Assembly: GCF_018860385.1 (NCBI RefSeq)
Contig: NZ_JAHKPH010000013.1
Coordinates: forward strand, 62,001-126,000
DNA: 64,000 nt
DNA from: Reinekea forsetii
Lineage (GTDB): Bacteria; Pseudomonadota; Gammaproteobacteria; Pseudomonadales; Natronospirillaceae
Direction of reading: 5' to 3'
The notes below the pieces were generated by a model. It made no database searches. It was not told the origin of the DNA and was given only the letters and a program-made list of their open reading frames with translations. Both the position numbers and the translations under genes were made by a program. Shown here piece after piece: positions 49,919-59,914 of the stretch (its first letter is position 1; every line of letters begins with the position of its first letter).

Positions 49919-51535
49919 ATGGCGCTAATGTTTTTAATCGCCCCATTTTTACAGTGCTTATTTACGAGGCAAAGAACACGACTATCGTTTTGTATGTTGT
50001 TTTTAATGGGTGTTGTAAGTGCTGATCCACTGACCAATGTTCGAGTGCAATTAAAATGGCTGCACCAATATCAGTTTGCGGGCTTTTATGCCGCTATATC
50101 TCAAGGGTATTTTGAAGATGCCGGGTTAAACGTTACCCTAATCGAAGGCGGCCCTAGTTTAGACCCAGTAGACGAGGTTTTAGCTGGCCAAGCCGAGTTT
50201 GGTGTGGGTAACTCCTCACTGTTGGTTGCCTATTTCGAGGGTAAACCTGTTGTCATGGTGGCCGCTATTTTCCAGCACACACCTTTTGCTATTCTGGCCC
50301 GCAACAAAGCTGGCATTAATACCATCAAAGACCTAGAAGGCAAAACCTTAATGGGGGAAGTTCACGCCGACGAGTTGATGGCTTTTTTATTAGCGCAGGG
50401 CGTCGACATAAACAAAATTAATTTAGTCCCCCACACTGGCAATATTCGCAGTTTAATTCCAGGGAGCACACCCGAAATTCATGCCTCTACCTCATATCTA
50501 TCGACCGAGCCTTTTTTAGCTGTTCAAGTGGGTCTCGATTATCAAATATTTTCGCCCAATGAATATGGCATTGATTACTACGGCGATTCTTTATTTACCA
50601 GTCGAGCCTTTGCAGATGAAAACCCTGAGACTGTCGTGGCCATGAAACAAGCCTTGCTAAAAGGCTGGCAATACGCGGCAGCAAACTCTGAAGAAGTCAT
50701 CAGTGATATTCTAGAAAACTATAGCACCGACAAAACTCGGCTCGCGCTTACATTTGAAGCACAAACCATTAATAACCTATTAGAAGATGAGATGTTAGAA
50801 ATTGGCTATATCAGCCAAAGCCGCTTAAATAATATTGCAACCCTATTCACGGCAACAGGTCTGGTAACAGAGACCAAAGATTTAAAACCCTTTCTGTTTC
50901 AGCCCGCCGAACAAGCGCCTAAATGGGTGGGCTATACACTGCTTGCCTTGGCAGCCATCAGTGTTGTTTCTACGGTAATCGCCACTCGAATTTATCATTT
51001 AAATCAGCAACGTATTGCAGAGCTGAACAAACGCAAAGAACTTGAAATACTATTGACTGAGCAAGCCCGAACAGACCCACTGACTAATTTAGCCAACAGA
51101 CGCTGGTTTGAAGACGTTGGGTCAAAATCAGTTGAGCAAGCATTAAGGCACAAAAGATCACTCGGTGTAATTATGATTGATGTTGATCAGTTTAAACCGA
51201 TCAATGACCTGCATGGCCACCACTTTGGCGATCAATGCTTAAGAACGCTTTCTGCGATTTTATTAGATTGCATTCGCGCAGGCGATTTAGCCGCTAGGCT
51301 GGGGGGCGATGAATTTGTATTATTACTGCCAGATGCAAACGAAGACGTGGCCGACGCCATTCGGAACCGCTTGCTAGAGCAGCTCAGAAACCACCCCATT
51401 CAAACCAATGAGGTCGAGCCCATTATATTAAGTGTTAGCATGGGTATTGGCTGGTTAGAACAAATCGACAACGGATTAGCGGATGTGATCCATCGAGCCG
51501 ATCAGGACATGTACGCAAACAAGGAATCAAATTAA
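49919..51535 (+). CDS. NMT1/THI5-like periplasmic-binding domain fused to diguanylate cyclase
   Basis: A 538-residue protein. A hydrophobic N-terminus (signal/anchor to about residue 37) leads into a periplasmic-binding module of the NMT1/THI5 (SsuA/ThiY-like) type: VRVQLKWLHQYQFAGFYAAISQGYF, then a GVGNSSLLVAYFEGKPVVMVAA core, up to about residue 335. One membrane helix follows (about 340-360, YTLLALAAISVVSTVIA), then a short coil and GGDEF from about 385: IDVDQFKPINDLHGHHFGD, inhibitory RAGD, and AARLGGDEFVLLL. The layout implies a pyrimidine-precursor or similar small ligand in the periplasm controlling c-di-GMP production. It diverges from the ETR1-like kinase operon across 172 bp, so the two may be coregulated. 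Confidence 0.9.
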   Translation: MALMFLIAPFLQCLFTRQRTRLSFCMLFLMGVVSADPLTNVRVQLKWLHQYQFAGFYAAISQGYFEDAGLNVTLIEGGPSLDPVDEVLAGQAEFGVGNSSLLVAYFEGKPVVMVAAIFQHTPFAILARNKAGINTIKDLEGKTLMGEVHADELMAFLLAQGVDINKINLVPHTGNIRSLIPGSTPEIHASTSYLSTEPFLAVQVGLDYQIFSPNEYGIDYYGDSLFTSRAFADENPETVVAMKQALLKGWQYAAANSEEVISDILENYSTDKTRLALTFEAQTINNLLEDEMLEIGYISQSRLNNIATLFTATGLVTETKDLKPFLFQPAEQAPKWVGYTLLALAAISVVSTVIATRIYHLNQQRIAELNKRKELEILLTEQARTDPLTNLANRRWFEDVGSKSVEQALRHKRSLGVIMIDVDQFKPINDLHGHHFGDQCLRTLSAILLDCIRAGDLAARLGGDEFVLLLPDANEDVADAIRNRLLEQLRNHPIQTNEVEPIILSVSMGIGWLEQIDNGLADVIHRADQDMYANKESN

Positions 51536-51665
51536 TTAAAGCTGTTTTTACCGAATGAGTGTTAAGCCAGAAACAAAACAAATACCACCCAAGTTTGGCT
51601 TGCTGCCATAAGGCATAGCAGGGTTAGGTGTTGCGCGACGAAGGAAGGTTTAGCGTAGTTAGAAA

Positions 51666-51697
51666 AGCGTCTTCACTGCGAAGTGGGTGAAGACGCT
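51666..51697. terminator. terminator between the NMT1-GGDEF gene and glmS
   Basis: AGCGTCTTCAC and GTGAAGACGCT form a perfect 11-bp stem with a ten-base loop. The leftward transcript (glmS) runs into TTTTCT, so it is chiefly the glmS terminator, but it may also stop the rightward gene. Confidence 0.8.
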
Positions 51698-51711
51698 AAA
51701 AGCTTTTTAAC

Positions 51712-53541
51712 TTACTCCACCGTTACCGATTTCGCTAAGTTTCTCGGTTGATCTACATCGGTGCCTTTAATGATGGCGACGTAGTAGCTGAGTAACTGCA
51801 ACGGTATGGTATACAAAATTGGAGCTAAGGCATCGTCTATGTGATCTAGCTCGATGAGCTTTAGCCCTTCACCTGCTTCAAAGTGAGCGTTTTTGTCGGC
51901 GAATACATACAACTGGCCGCCGCGTGCGCGCACTTCTTCCATGTTGCTGCTGAGTTTTTCTAGCAGGTCGTTATTAGGCGCAACCACAATAACCGGCATG
52001 TCGCTGTCTATTAATGCTAGCGGCCCATGCTTTAATTCACCTGCGGCGTAGGCTTCGGCGTGAATGTAGCTAATTTCTTTTAGCTTTAACGCACCTTCCA
52101 TTGCAATTGGGTACTGCGAGCCACGGCCTAGGAATAGTGCGTGGTGTTTATCGGCAAAGTCTTCTGCTAAGGCTTCAATAACAGGCTCTAGCGTGAGTGA
52201 TTGTTGAATTTGCCCAGGCAATTCACGTAAGCCTTTAACAATGTTGGCGATAACTGAATCTTCTACGCCACGGTGCTTCCCTATACTTAATACCAACAGC
52301 ATTAAACCCACCAGCTGAACGGTAAAGGCTTTACTAGAGGCCACACCAATTTCAACACCGGCGCGCATCATAAAAGCTAAATCAGATTCACGAACCAAAC
52401 TCGAACCTGGCACGTTACAAATACTTAATGTAGATGCGTAACCTTGCGTTTTAGCTTTAGTTAATGCGGCCAACGTATCGGCGGTTTCTCCCGATTGAGA
52501 CAAGGTTACAAACAAAGCATTTTTTGGCACAACCGAAGTACGATAACGATACTCAGATGCAATTTCTACTTGGCACGTAACACCGGCAATTTCTTCAAAC
52601 CAATAACGGGCCACCATACCTGAGTTATAAGAGGTACCACAGGCCACTATTTGCACATGCTCAATACCCGATAACAATTCATTGGCACCAGCGCCGAAGG
52701 TTTCTGTAACAACGCCTGTTTCAGTAATGCGGCCTTCTAAAGAATTGGTAATGGCTTCGGGCTGTTCATGAATTTCTTTCATCATGAAATGCTTGAACGG
52801 GCCTTTATCGCCTACATCGTGTGTAACATCGCTAACTTTTGCTTCGCGAGTCACTTCGTTATCGTTGATATCAACAATGCGTACCGAGTGACGAGTAATT
52901 TCCGCAACATCACCTTCTTCTAAGTACATGAAGTTTTGTGTAACCGGTAACAACGCTAATTGGTCAGACGCGATAAAGTTTTCGCCAATGCCTAAACCAA
53001 CCACCAATGGCGAACCAGAGCGGGCCACAACCATACGTGATGGGTCACGACGATCAATAACTACAGTACCGTACGCACCTTCTAATTGTTTACGTGTTTT
53101 TTGAACCGCTTCCAATAATGAATCAGAGGTTTTTAGCTCTAACTCAATTAAATGAGCAATCACTTCGGTATCGGTATCGGAAGCAAACACATAGCCTTCT
53201 TCTTGCAAGCGTTTACGCAATGGACCATGGTTTTCGATAATACCATTGTGCACTACGGCAATGTTCTCACCTGAAACATGTGGGTGTGCATTTTTTTCAT
53301 TCGGCTCGCCGTGCGTTGCCCAACGTGTGTGCGCAATACCTGTACCACCTAAAACAGGAGTCTCGGCAATGGCATTAGTTAATTCACTCACTTTACCCAC
53401 GCGGCGAACACGGTTTAACTGATCACCATCAATAATGGCTACACCGGCTGAATCGTAGCCACGATATTCTAAACGACGAAGACCTTCGACTAAGATCTCT
53501 GCTACATCACGTTGCGCAACAGCGCCAACAATTCCACACAT
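51712..53541 (-). CDS. glmS: glutamine-fructose-6-phosphate aminotransferase (isomerising) GlmS
   Basis: A 609-residue enzyme making glucosamine-6-phosphate from fructose-6-phosphate and glutamine. The N-terminal amidotransferase begins [10 protein letters not shown], with Cys2 as nucleophile after Met removal, followed by [15 protein letters not shown]. The C-terminal tandem sugar-isomerase domains contain GTSYNSG and SQSGETADT sugar-phosphate loops, and the chain ends AKSVTVE, the classical C-terminal tail. Length is exact for the family. It is co-transcribed with glmU, 22 bp upstream; together they supply UDP-GlcNAc precursors for cell wall and lipopolysaccharide. Confidence 0.98.
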   Translation of the reverse strand: MCGIVGAVAQRDVAEILVEGLRRLEYRGYDSAGVAIIDGDQLNRVRRVGKVSELTNAIAETPVLGGTGIAHTRWATHGEPNEKNAHPHVSGENIAVVHNGIIENHGPLRKRLQEEGYVFASDTDTEVIAHLIELELKTSDSLLEAVQKTRKQLEGAYGTVVIDRRDPSRMVVARSGSPLVVGLGIGENFIASDQLALLPVTQNFMYLEEGDVAEITRHSVRIVDINDNEVTREAKVSDVTHDVGDKGPFKHFMMKEIHEQPEAITNSLEGRITETGVVTETFGAGANELLSGIEHVQIVACGTSYNSGMVARYWFEEIAGVTCQVEIASEYRYRTSVVPKNALFVTLSQSGETADTLAALTKAKTQGYASTLSICNVPGSSLVRESDLAFMMRAGVEIGVASSKAFTVQLVGLMLLVLSIGKHRGVEDSVIANIVKGLRELPGQIQQSLTLEPVIEALAEDFADKHHALFLGRGSQYPIAMEGALKLKEISYIHAEAYAAGELKHGPLALIDSDMPVIVVAPNNDLLEKLSSNMEEVRARGGQLYVFADKNAHFEAGEGLKLIELDHIDDALAPILYTIPLQLLSYYVAIIKGTDVDQPRNLAKSVTVE

Positions 53542-53563
53542 ACTTTTATGTCCTTATTTAAAT

Positions 53564-54928
53564 TTATTTCGCTTGCTTAGTCGGCTTCTGCCAATGACTC
53601 AGCGACACTTGGCGCGCACGCCCCACTGTTAATTGATCGGCCGCGGCCGTTTTAGTTATTACAGAACCCGCACCAATAAATGCACCACTTTCAATGACAA
53701 CAGGTGCGACTAAGGTTGAGTTAGACCCTACAAAGGCATTTGAGCCAATCTGGGTTTTGAATTTGTTTACACCATCGTAATTACAGGTAATGGTGCCGGC
53801 GCCAATATTAGAGTGCTCGCCTATTTCGGTATCGCCAATATAACTTAGGTGATTCACTTTGCTGCCTTCGCCAATTTTAGCTTTTTTGGTTTCAACAAAG
53901 TTGCCCACCTTGGTGCCATTGGCCATTTCTGTGCCTGGGCGAATACGCGCAAACGGGCCAATGTTGGCTCTTTCGCCAATAACGGCGTCGTCTATAACGG
54001 TATTGGCTTCTATAACCGTACCCGCACCAATGGTGGCATTTTTAATAACGCAGTTTGGGCCTATTTGAACGTTTGCACCTAAGCTAACCTTACCTTCAAA
54101 CACACAGTTCACATCTATAATGCAATCTTGCCCCGCATTTAGCTCACCACGAATATCCAACCGCAAAGGGTCTCTTAGTGTTACACCTTCGGTCATTAAG
54201 GCTTCTGCCTGCTGCTGCTGGTGCCAGCGTTCTAACTGGGCCAATTGCATGCGATTATTAACACCTAAGGTTTCTTCTTCGTGTTCAGGGTGTACGGTTT
54301 TTACTTCAATGCCTTGCTGCACGGCCATTTCGATAAGGTCTGTTAAATAGTATTCACCTTGAGCGTTGTTATTACTCAATTTTGGTAGCCATTCATGTAA
54401 CGTCCAAGCGGGTACCGCAATAATGCCGCTGTTTACTTCATTAATAGCAAGCTGAGCTTGGTTAGCATCTTTGTGCTCTACAATGGCACTTACTTTGTCA
54501 TTTTCATCGCGTACAATGCGGCCATAGCCGGTTGGGTCGGACACTATGACCGAAAGCAACCCCATGCTTTTATCGGAAACCTGCTCCATTAATGCTTTTA
54601 AAGTGGCGGCTTTTGTCAACGGAACATCGCCATACAATACAAGTACCACACCTGTTTTAGGTAAATTTGGCAATGCTTGGGCAACGGCATGACCTGTACC
54701 TAATTGCTCGGCTTGAGTACAAAATTTGACATCTTGCTCAGCAAAGTAGCTCTCTACAAGGCTTGCACCGTGGCCAACTACTATGTTGATGTCATTTGAA
54801 AATTGACGCGCAGTGTTAACCACATGGTCACATAAAGGTTTGCCAGCCAAGGTATGCAATACCTTTGGCAATGAAGATTTCATTCGAGAGCCTTGTCCTG
54901 CGGCTAATACGACGACACTGACGTCCAT
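53564..54928 (-). CDS. glmU: bifunctional GlcNAc-1-phosphate uridyltransferase / GlcN-1-P acetyltransferase GlmU
   Basis: A 454-residue enzyme. The N-terminal pyrophosphorylase has the loop [18 protein letters not shown] and the conserved [11 protein letters not shown]; metal-binding Asp in LYGDVPL. The C-terminal left-handed beta helix runs from about 250, with hexapeptide repeats ([20 protein letters not shown]), the catalytic His region [24 protein letters not shown] and [10 protein letters not shown]. It converts glucosamine-1-phosphate to UDP-GlcNAc in two steps. First gene of the glmU-glmS pair; its promoter must lie in the 427-bp upstream gap. Confidence 0.98.
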   Translation of the reverse strand: MDVSVVVLAAGQGSRMKSSLPKVLHTLAGKPLCDHVVNTARQFSNDINIVVGHGASLVESYFAEQDVKFCTQAEQLGTGHAVAQALPNLPKTGVVLVLYGDVPLTKAATLKALMEQVSDKSMGLLSVIVSDPTGYGRIVRDENDKVSAIVEHKDANQAQLAINEVNSGIIAVPAWTLHEWLPKLSNNNAQGEYYLTDLIEMAVQQGIEVKTVHPEHEEETLGVNNRMQLAQLERWHQQQQAEALMTEGVTLRDPLRLDIRGELNAGQDCIIDVNCVFEGKVSLGANVQIGPNCVIKNATIGAGTVIEANTVIDDAVIGERANIGPFARIRPGTEMANGTKVGNFVETKKAKIGEGSKVNHLSYIGDTEIGEHSNIGAGTITCNYDGVNKFKTQIGSNAFVGSNSTLVAPVVIESGAFIGAGSVITKTAAADQLTVGRARQVSLSHWQKPTKQAK

Positions 54929-55355
54929 TCCATTCTCCTAACTTGATACAGCGATAAATTTTGATGTTGCAGCATTGTAGAGCTAGTTTAGGTGAGTGCA
55001 AGCGCGGTTTTGTCAATATTTTACTGACAGCACTCTCCACCCTCTTATTTTAGAACACCTAGTGTAGCGGTCTGCCCTATTTGCTGGAAATACTTTAATG
55101 ACCTAAAACCTTGCAGGAAATTCGCTCTTAATCGCGTCAAAAAGCAAACTTCTAATTTTCCTACCTAAAATGACCATCTTCGAACACTGTATTCGCCATT
55201 TTTTCAACACTATCAATTAAATTTAAAGTCAAAATTTAGACAAATGACGTGAATTCGCAATGAAAAGTACGGTTTGAACCCTGTCACACGTTAGAAAGCA
55301 ACAAATCCATACCATAGCTTTATCAATCAAACGAAGAACCACTAGGTAAAGCATT
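54929..55355. other. intergenic region upstream of glmU and the first FN3 lipoprotein
   Basis: About 427 bp without a supported gene. It is AT-rich toward the right. It must contain leftward glmU and rightward lipoprotein promoters. I looked for a sigma-54 -24/-12 pair before the lipoprotein and found only mismatched candidates (for example GGTTTGAACCCTGT, where the -12 GC is GT). AGGTAAAG precedes the ATG of the lipoprotein gene as ribosome site. Confidence 0.5.
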
Positions 55356-55805
55356 ATGAAAACTCAACTTACATTAATAGCCACGTTACTTACAGTTGCA
55401 CTAACAGGCTGCCAAGTTGAAGGATTAACTGCGCAAGGAAATGCTGCAACAGACAATGAAACGGTTGCGGTAACTGACCCTACCTCTAATACCACTCCAG
55501 ATACTGAGCCAACTGTACCAGTAGATGAAGAAACACCGACCAATACAACAGGCACTGTCACTTTATACTGGTCTGCTCCGGTTGAGCGTGTGAATGGCCA
55601 ATCTATGGACATGCTAGAAGTAGGTGGATACGAGATTCGTTATAAGCTAGAAAGCGATGAGACATACACCAACGTGGTTATTGATGGATTAGAAGATCAA
55701 TACACCTTTTTAGACTTAGAGAACGCCGAAGACTACCAGTTTGAAGTAGCGGTTTTTGACACCGATGGCATTTATTCTGATTTTGTTGTGGCAATGGCCA
55801 ACTAA
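55356..55805 (+). CDS. fibronectin type III lipoprotein, copy A
   Basis: A 149-residue lipoprotein: signal with lipobox VALTGC (Cys at about 19), a Thr/Pro/Asn-rich linker to about residue 65, then one fibronectin type III domain. The domain reads VTLYWSAPVERVNGQSMDML, GGYEIRYKL, and ends VAVFDTDGIYSDFVV. Single-FN3 lipoproteins of this pattern are commonly encoded near PEP-CTERM/XrtA systems, and prsK follows 700 bp later. It is a paralogue of copy B just downstream, differing by the added linker. Probable surface-binding or matrix-related function; no enzyme motif is present. Confidence 0.85.
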   Translation: MKTQLTLIATLLTVALTGCQVEGLTAQGNAATDNETVAVTDPTSNTTPDTEPTVPVDEETPTNTTGTVTLYWSAPVERVNGQSMDMLEVGGYEIRYKLESDETYTNVVIDGLEDQYTFLDLENAEDYQFEVAVFDTDGIYSDFVVAMAN

Positions 55806-55937
55806 TTTGGACAAAGCCTTCTAGGATGCACTCAGAAAAATCTGCAGTGCATCACATCTTTAGTTTTTATCTTGTCACAATTTAGAAAAATAATTCAACA
55901 ATCCTCTTTAAATCCCTTACTATCACAGTAATTACAA

Positions 55938-56004
55938 GGTAACTGTGCATACTTACCTACGGTAACTGGCTTTTTTGTTACCTCTGTTCATCTTTTTTAG
56001 GTAA
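55938..56004. repeat. alternating GGTAA/TTACC repeats before FN3 lipoprotein copy B
   Basis: Five arms occur in 67 bp: GGTAA (55938, 55961, 56000) alternating with TTACC (55953, 55978). Two of them form GGTAAC-N10-GTTACC. They lie directly upstream of copy B and could be a regulator-binding array. AGGTAA also appears before copy A (55347) and before prsK (56449), though it may partly reflect ribosome sites. Confidence 0.45.
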
Positions 56005-56025
56005 GCGACATAGGGTTTTTATCAA

Positions 56026-56367
56026 GTGAAAGTTTCGTTCATTAGTCTGTTTGTTACATTGCTATTGGTAGCAGCCTTAACAGGGTGTGATGTTTCGGCA
56101 TTTGGCGCTAATGGGGGTGATGTCACCTTGTACTGGCAAGCGCCTATAGAACGAGCGAACGGCGAGCCCATGCCCCGCGAAGAAATTGGCGGCTATGAAA
56201 TTCGTTACAAGCACGTGAAAGATTCCAGTTACACCACCATTGTTGTTCAAGGCAATTCCCAAACCCAATTAGTGATTCCAGAAGTACCTTACCCAGATCA
56301 ATACGTTTTTGAGGTAGCTGTATTTGATACCAATGGAATATACAGTGACTTTGTAGTAGCAAAATAA
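56026..56367 (+). CDS. fibronectin type III lipoprotein, copy B
   Basis: A 113-residue lipoprotein with signal ending VAALTGC (lipobox, Cys at about 21) and one fibronectin III domain that repeats copy A nearly word for word: VTLYWQAPIERANGEPM, GGYEIRYKHV, EVAVFDTNGIYSDFVVAK. The Thr/Pro-rich linker of copy A is absent. The start is a GTG at 56026; no ATG is in frame upstream of the signal peptide, and the ribosome site is weak. The tandem pair is an ancestral duplication. It is followed by 143 bp and prsK, so it may be part of the same exopolysaccharide regulon. Confidence 0.85.
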   Translation: MKVSFISLFVTLLLVAALTGCDVSAFGANGGDVTLYWQAPIERANGEPMPREEIGGYEIRYKHVKDSSYTTIVVQGNSQTQLVIPEVPYPDQYVFEVAVFDTNGIYSDFVVAK

Positions 56368-56510
56368 AACACCAATATACCACCTCTCTCCACCGCTGCT
56401 AACTTAGTGTAAAAAAAGTCGTCACTCTTGATGATCATAACCATTAGGTAAGTTATACTCAGCTGATACATGGATTAAACGTTATTCGTTTTTGTAATGA
56501 GACCGTAGCA

Positions 56511-58535
56511 ATGGACTATTTAACGGTTAGCCAATCAGCATTCTTATCTGCTTGCCTAGCAACCTTAATATTGTGCAGCATAACGCTGTACCAAGCGATC
56601 AAAGACTTTTGGAAGGGTATCCTTTTAATTGGGCTTTTTGGGCAACTCATTTGGGCTGCAGCCTTATTCTTCAGTTATCTCAGCGAATCGGTAAACCCTA
56701 CTCAACTACTTATTGCGGAATATCTACGCTATACCCTTTGGCTTATCACCCTGGGTATTTTTATCCGCAAGCGCGCTGTTTTACGGCTGTGGCCAACCCC
56801 TCTTAAAGTATTGGCGGTTTCAGTTATCGTCGTGAATATTTCAACGGCGCTTCAAATACTGTTTCCAGGTACACATGCCAACACCTTACTTACGCTGTGC
56901 TTTTTGTTTTTGGCGATATCCGGGTTAGTACTTACCGAGCAGGTCATTCGCAACCTAAATACTCACCGGTATTTAAAGCTACTTGGTTTATGTTTAACCA
57001 TGGTTTTTACGTTTGATCTGTTTGTTTATGGCAACCAACTGGTCAATGGATCTATTCCTGCGTTTGTTTGGCAAGCCCGTGCGGCCTTAGCTTTGGTAGC
57101 TTCTATTGCACTCAGTATTGGCAGCCTAATATTCAAACAACATACATCAAACCGAGCCATATTTACGGTATCTCGCCCGGCGGCGTTTTTCTCATCAGCC
57201 GCACTGACCTCTGTTGTTTTAGTTATATTGGCGTCTTTGGGCAGCTTTTACATTCAACAACAAGGCTTTTTAGCCAGTTACATCTTTACCGTATTCCTTG
57301 TAATGGGCGTAGCAATAATTTTCGCATTGCTCATCTCTAAGCAGTTTCGCCAGCAATTTGATGTATTTGTTAGCAAAAACTTCTTTTCTTTAAAATACGA
57401 CTACCGCCAAGAGTGGTTATCGGCCATTCGTAAGCTGAGCTCACTCAACTCTGGTGATTCAGAGGAATACTATTCAAAGCTACTGCGTATTTTATGCTCC
57501 GCGTTAAAGGCTAAACGCGGAGCCATTTGGATAAATAACGGTCAAACCGTCGCCTTAAAAACCAGCAATTTGTCTTTTAACCTACCCGTTAGTGAAGTGG
57601 CAGTAGATGAACCCTTTGTAAAAGCCATGCTAAAAGACAATTGGATCTTTGTGCCACAATCTCGCACGCCTAGTATGGCTGAAAACAACGCACTACTGCC
57701 CGATTGGGCCCTAGAAAGCGAACAAATTTGGGCCATTACGCCTTTAATAGTTCAAATGAAACTTATAGGGTTCATCATAATTGAGCGGCCACTTGTTAAT
57801 GTAGATGTAACCTACGAAGATCGAGATTTAATGACCAACCTTTCAACGCAGCTTTCTAGCCACATTTTATTGTACCAACAAGAAAGCCAAATATTAGAAA
57901 CTAAGCAGCTAGAAACTTACGATAGGCTGTCTTCTTTTATTATGCACGATGTAAACAATGTTATTGCCCAGCTAGCTTTAATTGGTAAAAACGCAGAAAA
58001 ACACCGCGACAACCCAGCCTTTATTGACGATATGATCAAAACCGTTGATAACTCTGTGGTGCGCATGCGTAATTTGATTCAAAAATTTAACCCAACCAGC
58101 TTACTCACCAATGAATCGCTCAGCCTTAAAGACATAATGACCGATGTTATCGATTCTTGCAGCGATAAAAAACCAATACCCACACTCACCATAGAAACAG
58201 ATAGCACCATTAACGCCGATAAACAAAAGCTGACCTTATCGTTAAAAAACCTAGTGCGTAATGCGCAAGAAGCCTCTCAAGAAGATCAGCCCGTTACTGT
58301 AGAGGTACGCGAAAATACGGTAATTATTACCGACCATGGCGAAGGTATGACACCGCAGTTTATTCAAGACGTATTATTTAAGCCGTTTCAAACCACCAAA
58401 AGCGAAAACGGCATGGGCATTGGCGCCCACCTAACTAAAAGTTATTTAGAACACATCGGCGCTTCACTCAGCGTTGAAAGTGAAATAAACAAAGGCAGCT
58501 GCTTTACCGTTACCTTTGCAGGAGTAAAACCATGA
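56511..58535 (+). CDS. prsK: PrsK, XrtA/PEP-CTERM system histidine kinase
   Basis: A 674-residue membrane histidine kinase. The N-terminal ~290 residues contain about eight helices without a large extracellular domain, followed by a GAF-like domain (about 305-465, with WLSAIRKLSSLNSGDSEEYYSK) and a kinase core: H-box FIMHDVNNVIAQLALIGKN, N-box LKNLVRNAQEAS, and GHGEGMTPQ-type ATP lid with ENGMGIGAHLTKSY. This layout, with the prsR and prsT genes following, fits PrsK of the exosortase A system. Its stop overlaps the prsR start by four bases. Identification relies on context as well as layout. Confidence 0.9.
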   Translation: MDYLTVSQSAFLSACLATLILCSITLYQAIKDFWKGILLIGLFGQLIWAAALFFSYLSESVNPTQLLIAEYLRYTLWLITLGIFIRKRAVLRLWPTPLKVLAVSVIVVNISTALQILFPGTHANTLLTLCFLFLAISGLVLTEQVIRNLNTHRYLKLLGLCLTMVFTFDLFVYGNQLVNGSIPAFVWQARAALALVASIALSIGSLIFKQHTSNRAIFTVSRPAAFFSSAALTSVVLVILASLGSFYIQQQGFLASYIFTVFLVMGVAIIFALLISKQFRQQFDVFVSKNFFSLKYDYRQEWLSAIRKLSSLNSGDSEEYYSKLLRILCSALKAKRGAIWINNGQTVALKTSNLSFNLPVSEVAVDEPFVKAMLKDNWIFVPQSRTPSMAENNALLPDWALESEQIWAITPLIVQMKLIGFIIIERPLVNVDVTYEDRDLMTNLSTQLSSHILLYQQESQILETKQLETYDRLSSFIMHDVNNVIAQLALIGKNAEKHRDNPAFIDDMIKTVDNSVVRMRNLIQKFNPTSLLTNESLSLKDIMTDVIDSCSDKKPIPTLTIETDSTINADKQKLTLSLKNLVRNAQEASQEDQPVTVEVRENTVIITDHGEGMTPQFIQDVLFKPFQTTKSENGMGIGAHLTKSYLEHIGASLSVESEINKGSCFTVTFAGVKP

Positions 58536-59902
58536 CAGAATTTGATAAAACTATTTTAATTGTCGAAGACGACGAAGGCTTACAAAGCCAGCTAAAATGG
58601 CACTTTGATGATTTTGAAACCACTATTGTTACGGCCAGCACCTTAACCGAAGCCATTGCCGCGGTGCGCTTATACGAGCCCAGCGTAGTGATTCAAGATT
58701 TAGGCTTACCGCCCGATGAAGAAGGCGTAACCGAAGGCTTTAAATGCATTCGAGAAATACTAAGCATAAGGCCCGCCACTAAAATAGTGGTGCTAACAGG
58801 TAAAAACGATCACAGCAATGCGCTGCGCTCTATAGAACTGGGCGCATTCGACTTTTACTTAAAACCCGTAGATACCGACATGCTCGACAGCGTGGTGAGC
58901 CAAGCCTTTAAAATTGCCAAACTCGAGTGGGAAAACCAGCAAACCTCTCCCGAAGTAGAACCGTTGCAAGGGGTGATCACCAGCGATACGAAAATGGCGA
59001 ACATTTGTAGAATGGCTTTAAAAATAGCCAGCTCTAACATTACCGCCACCATTTTAGGAGAAAGCGGAACCGGCAAAGAAGTTTTCGCCCGAGCGATTCA
59101 CGCCAACAGCAGCCAAGGTAAAAATGAATTTGTTGCCATTAACTGCGCCGCTGTGCCCGAAAACTTAATGGAAAGCGAACTCTTTGGTTATGAAAAAGGC
59201 GCATTCACCGGCGCGGCCAAGCAAACCATAGGTAAAGTAGAACAAGCGCAAGGCGGCACCCTGTTTTTAGATGAAATAGGCGATATGCCACTGCAGTTAC
59301 AAGCCAAGCTATTGCGCTTTTTGCAACAACGCACTATTGAACGCGTGGGTGGTCGTAAAGAAATTGCAGTTGATCTACGAGTGATATGCGCTACCAATAA
59401 AAATTTAGAAGCCATGGTTAAAGAAGGTACCTTTCGAGAAGATTTGTATTACCGCATTTGCGAAATAGAAGTAAACCTACCGCCACTGAGAGAACGCGGT
59501 TCCGATGCTTGTTTAATTGCCAAAAAACTTGTCAACAAACATGCCGGAAACTACGCACAAAAGTCGCTTACCATGAGTGACGAAGCCTTAGAAGCTATTC
59601 GCCAACACGATTGGCCAGGTAATATTCGTGAGCTCGAAAATAAAGTGAAGCGGGCACTGGTGTTGTGCGATGGTAAATCAATTACCGCCTTCGATTTAGA
59701 TTTAAGCGTAGAAAGCGAATCACCTAAAATAGATTTAATCAATTTAAAAGAAGCCCGCAAACAAGCCGAGGTTTCGGCTATTTCTTCGGCTTTAGAAATT
59801 AGCCAGCAAAATGTAACCGCGGCGGCCAAGCTACTTGGTGTTACCCGCCCAACGCTTTACGACATGATGAAGAAATATAACTTCACCATCGATAATAATT
59901 AG
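58532..59902 (+). CDS. prsR: PrsR, sigma-54-dependent response regulator of the PEP-CTERM system
   Basis: A 456-residue NtrC-type regulator. The receiver has its phosphoacceptor at Asp56 (VIQDLGLPPD), and the AAA+ core has Walker A GESGTGKE at 176-183 and the sigma-54 contact loop GAFTGA at 223-228, then GGTLFLDEIGDMP. The Fis-type helix-turn-helix ends the chain (NVTAAAKLLGVTRPTLYDMMKKY). It is coupled to prsK by ATGA. It should activate -24/-12 promoters such as the one ahead of the PEP-CTERM protein at 40.1 kb, which would explain that gene's promoter; the same role has been reported for PrsR in floc-forming bacteria. Confidence 0.92.
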   Translation: MTEFDKTILIVEDDEGLQSQLKWHFDDFETTIVTASTLTEAIAAVRLYEPSVVIQDLGLPPDEEGVTEGFKCIREILSIRPATKIVVLTGKNDHSNALRSIELGAFDFYLKPVDTDMLDSVVSQAFKIAKLEWENQQTSPEVEPLQGVITSDTKMANICRMALKIASSNITATILGESGTGKEVFARAIHANSSQGKNEFVAINCAAVPENLMESELFGYEKGAFTGAAKQTIGKVEQAQGGTLFLDEIGDMPLQLQAKLLRFLQQRTIERVGGRKEIAVDLRVICATNKNLEAMVKEGTFREDLYYRICEIEVNLPPLRERGSDACLIAKKLVNKHAGNYAQKSLTMSDEALEAIRQHDWPGNIRELENKVKRALVLCDGKSITAFDLDLSVESESPKIDLINLKEARKQAEVSAISSALEISQQNVTAAAKLLGVTRPTLYDMMKKYNFTIDNN

Positions 59903-59914
59903 AAGGAACGATTC

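Noticed and set aside
51600-51664. Similarity of AAGGTTTAGCG and AGCGTCTTC near glmS to the 225-bp repeat
   Set aside because: Only short matches in a different order; the stem is better explained as a terminator.
53849-54350. Open frames on the plus strand opposite glmU
   Set aside because: Low-complexity shadows of the hexapeptide-repeat region of glmU.
55258-55285. GG-N10-GT element upstream of FN3 lipoprotein copy A as a sigma-54 promoter
   Set aside because: The -12 GC is GT and the -24 TGGC element is absent.
55966-55983. Sigma-54-like TGGC-N-TTAC before FN3 lipoprotein copy B
   Set aside because: Spacing fits but the invariant -12 GC reads AC, so I do not call it a promoter.
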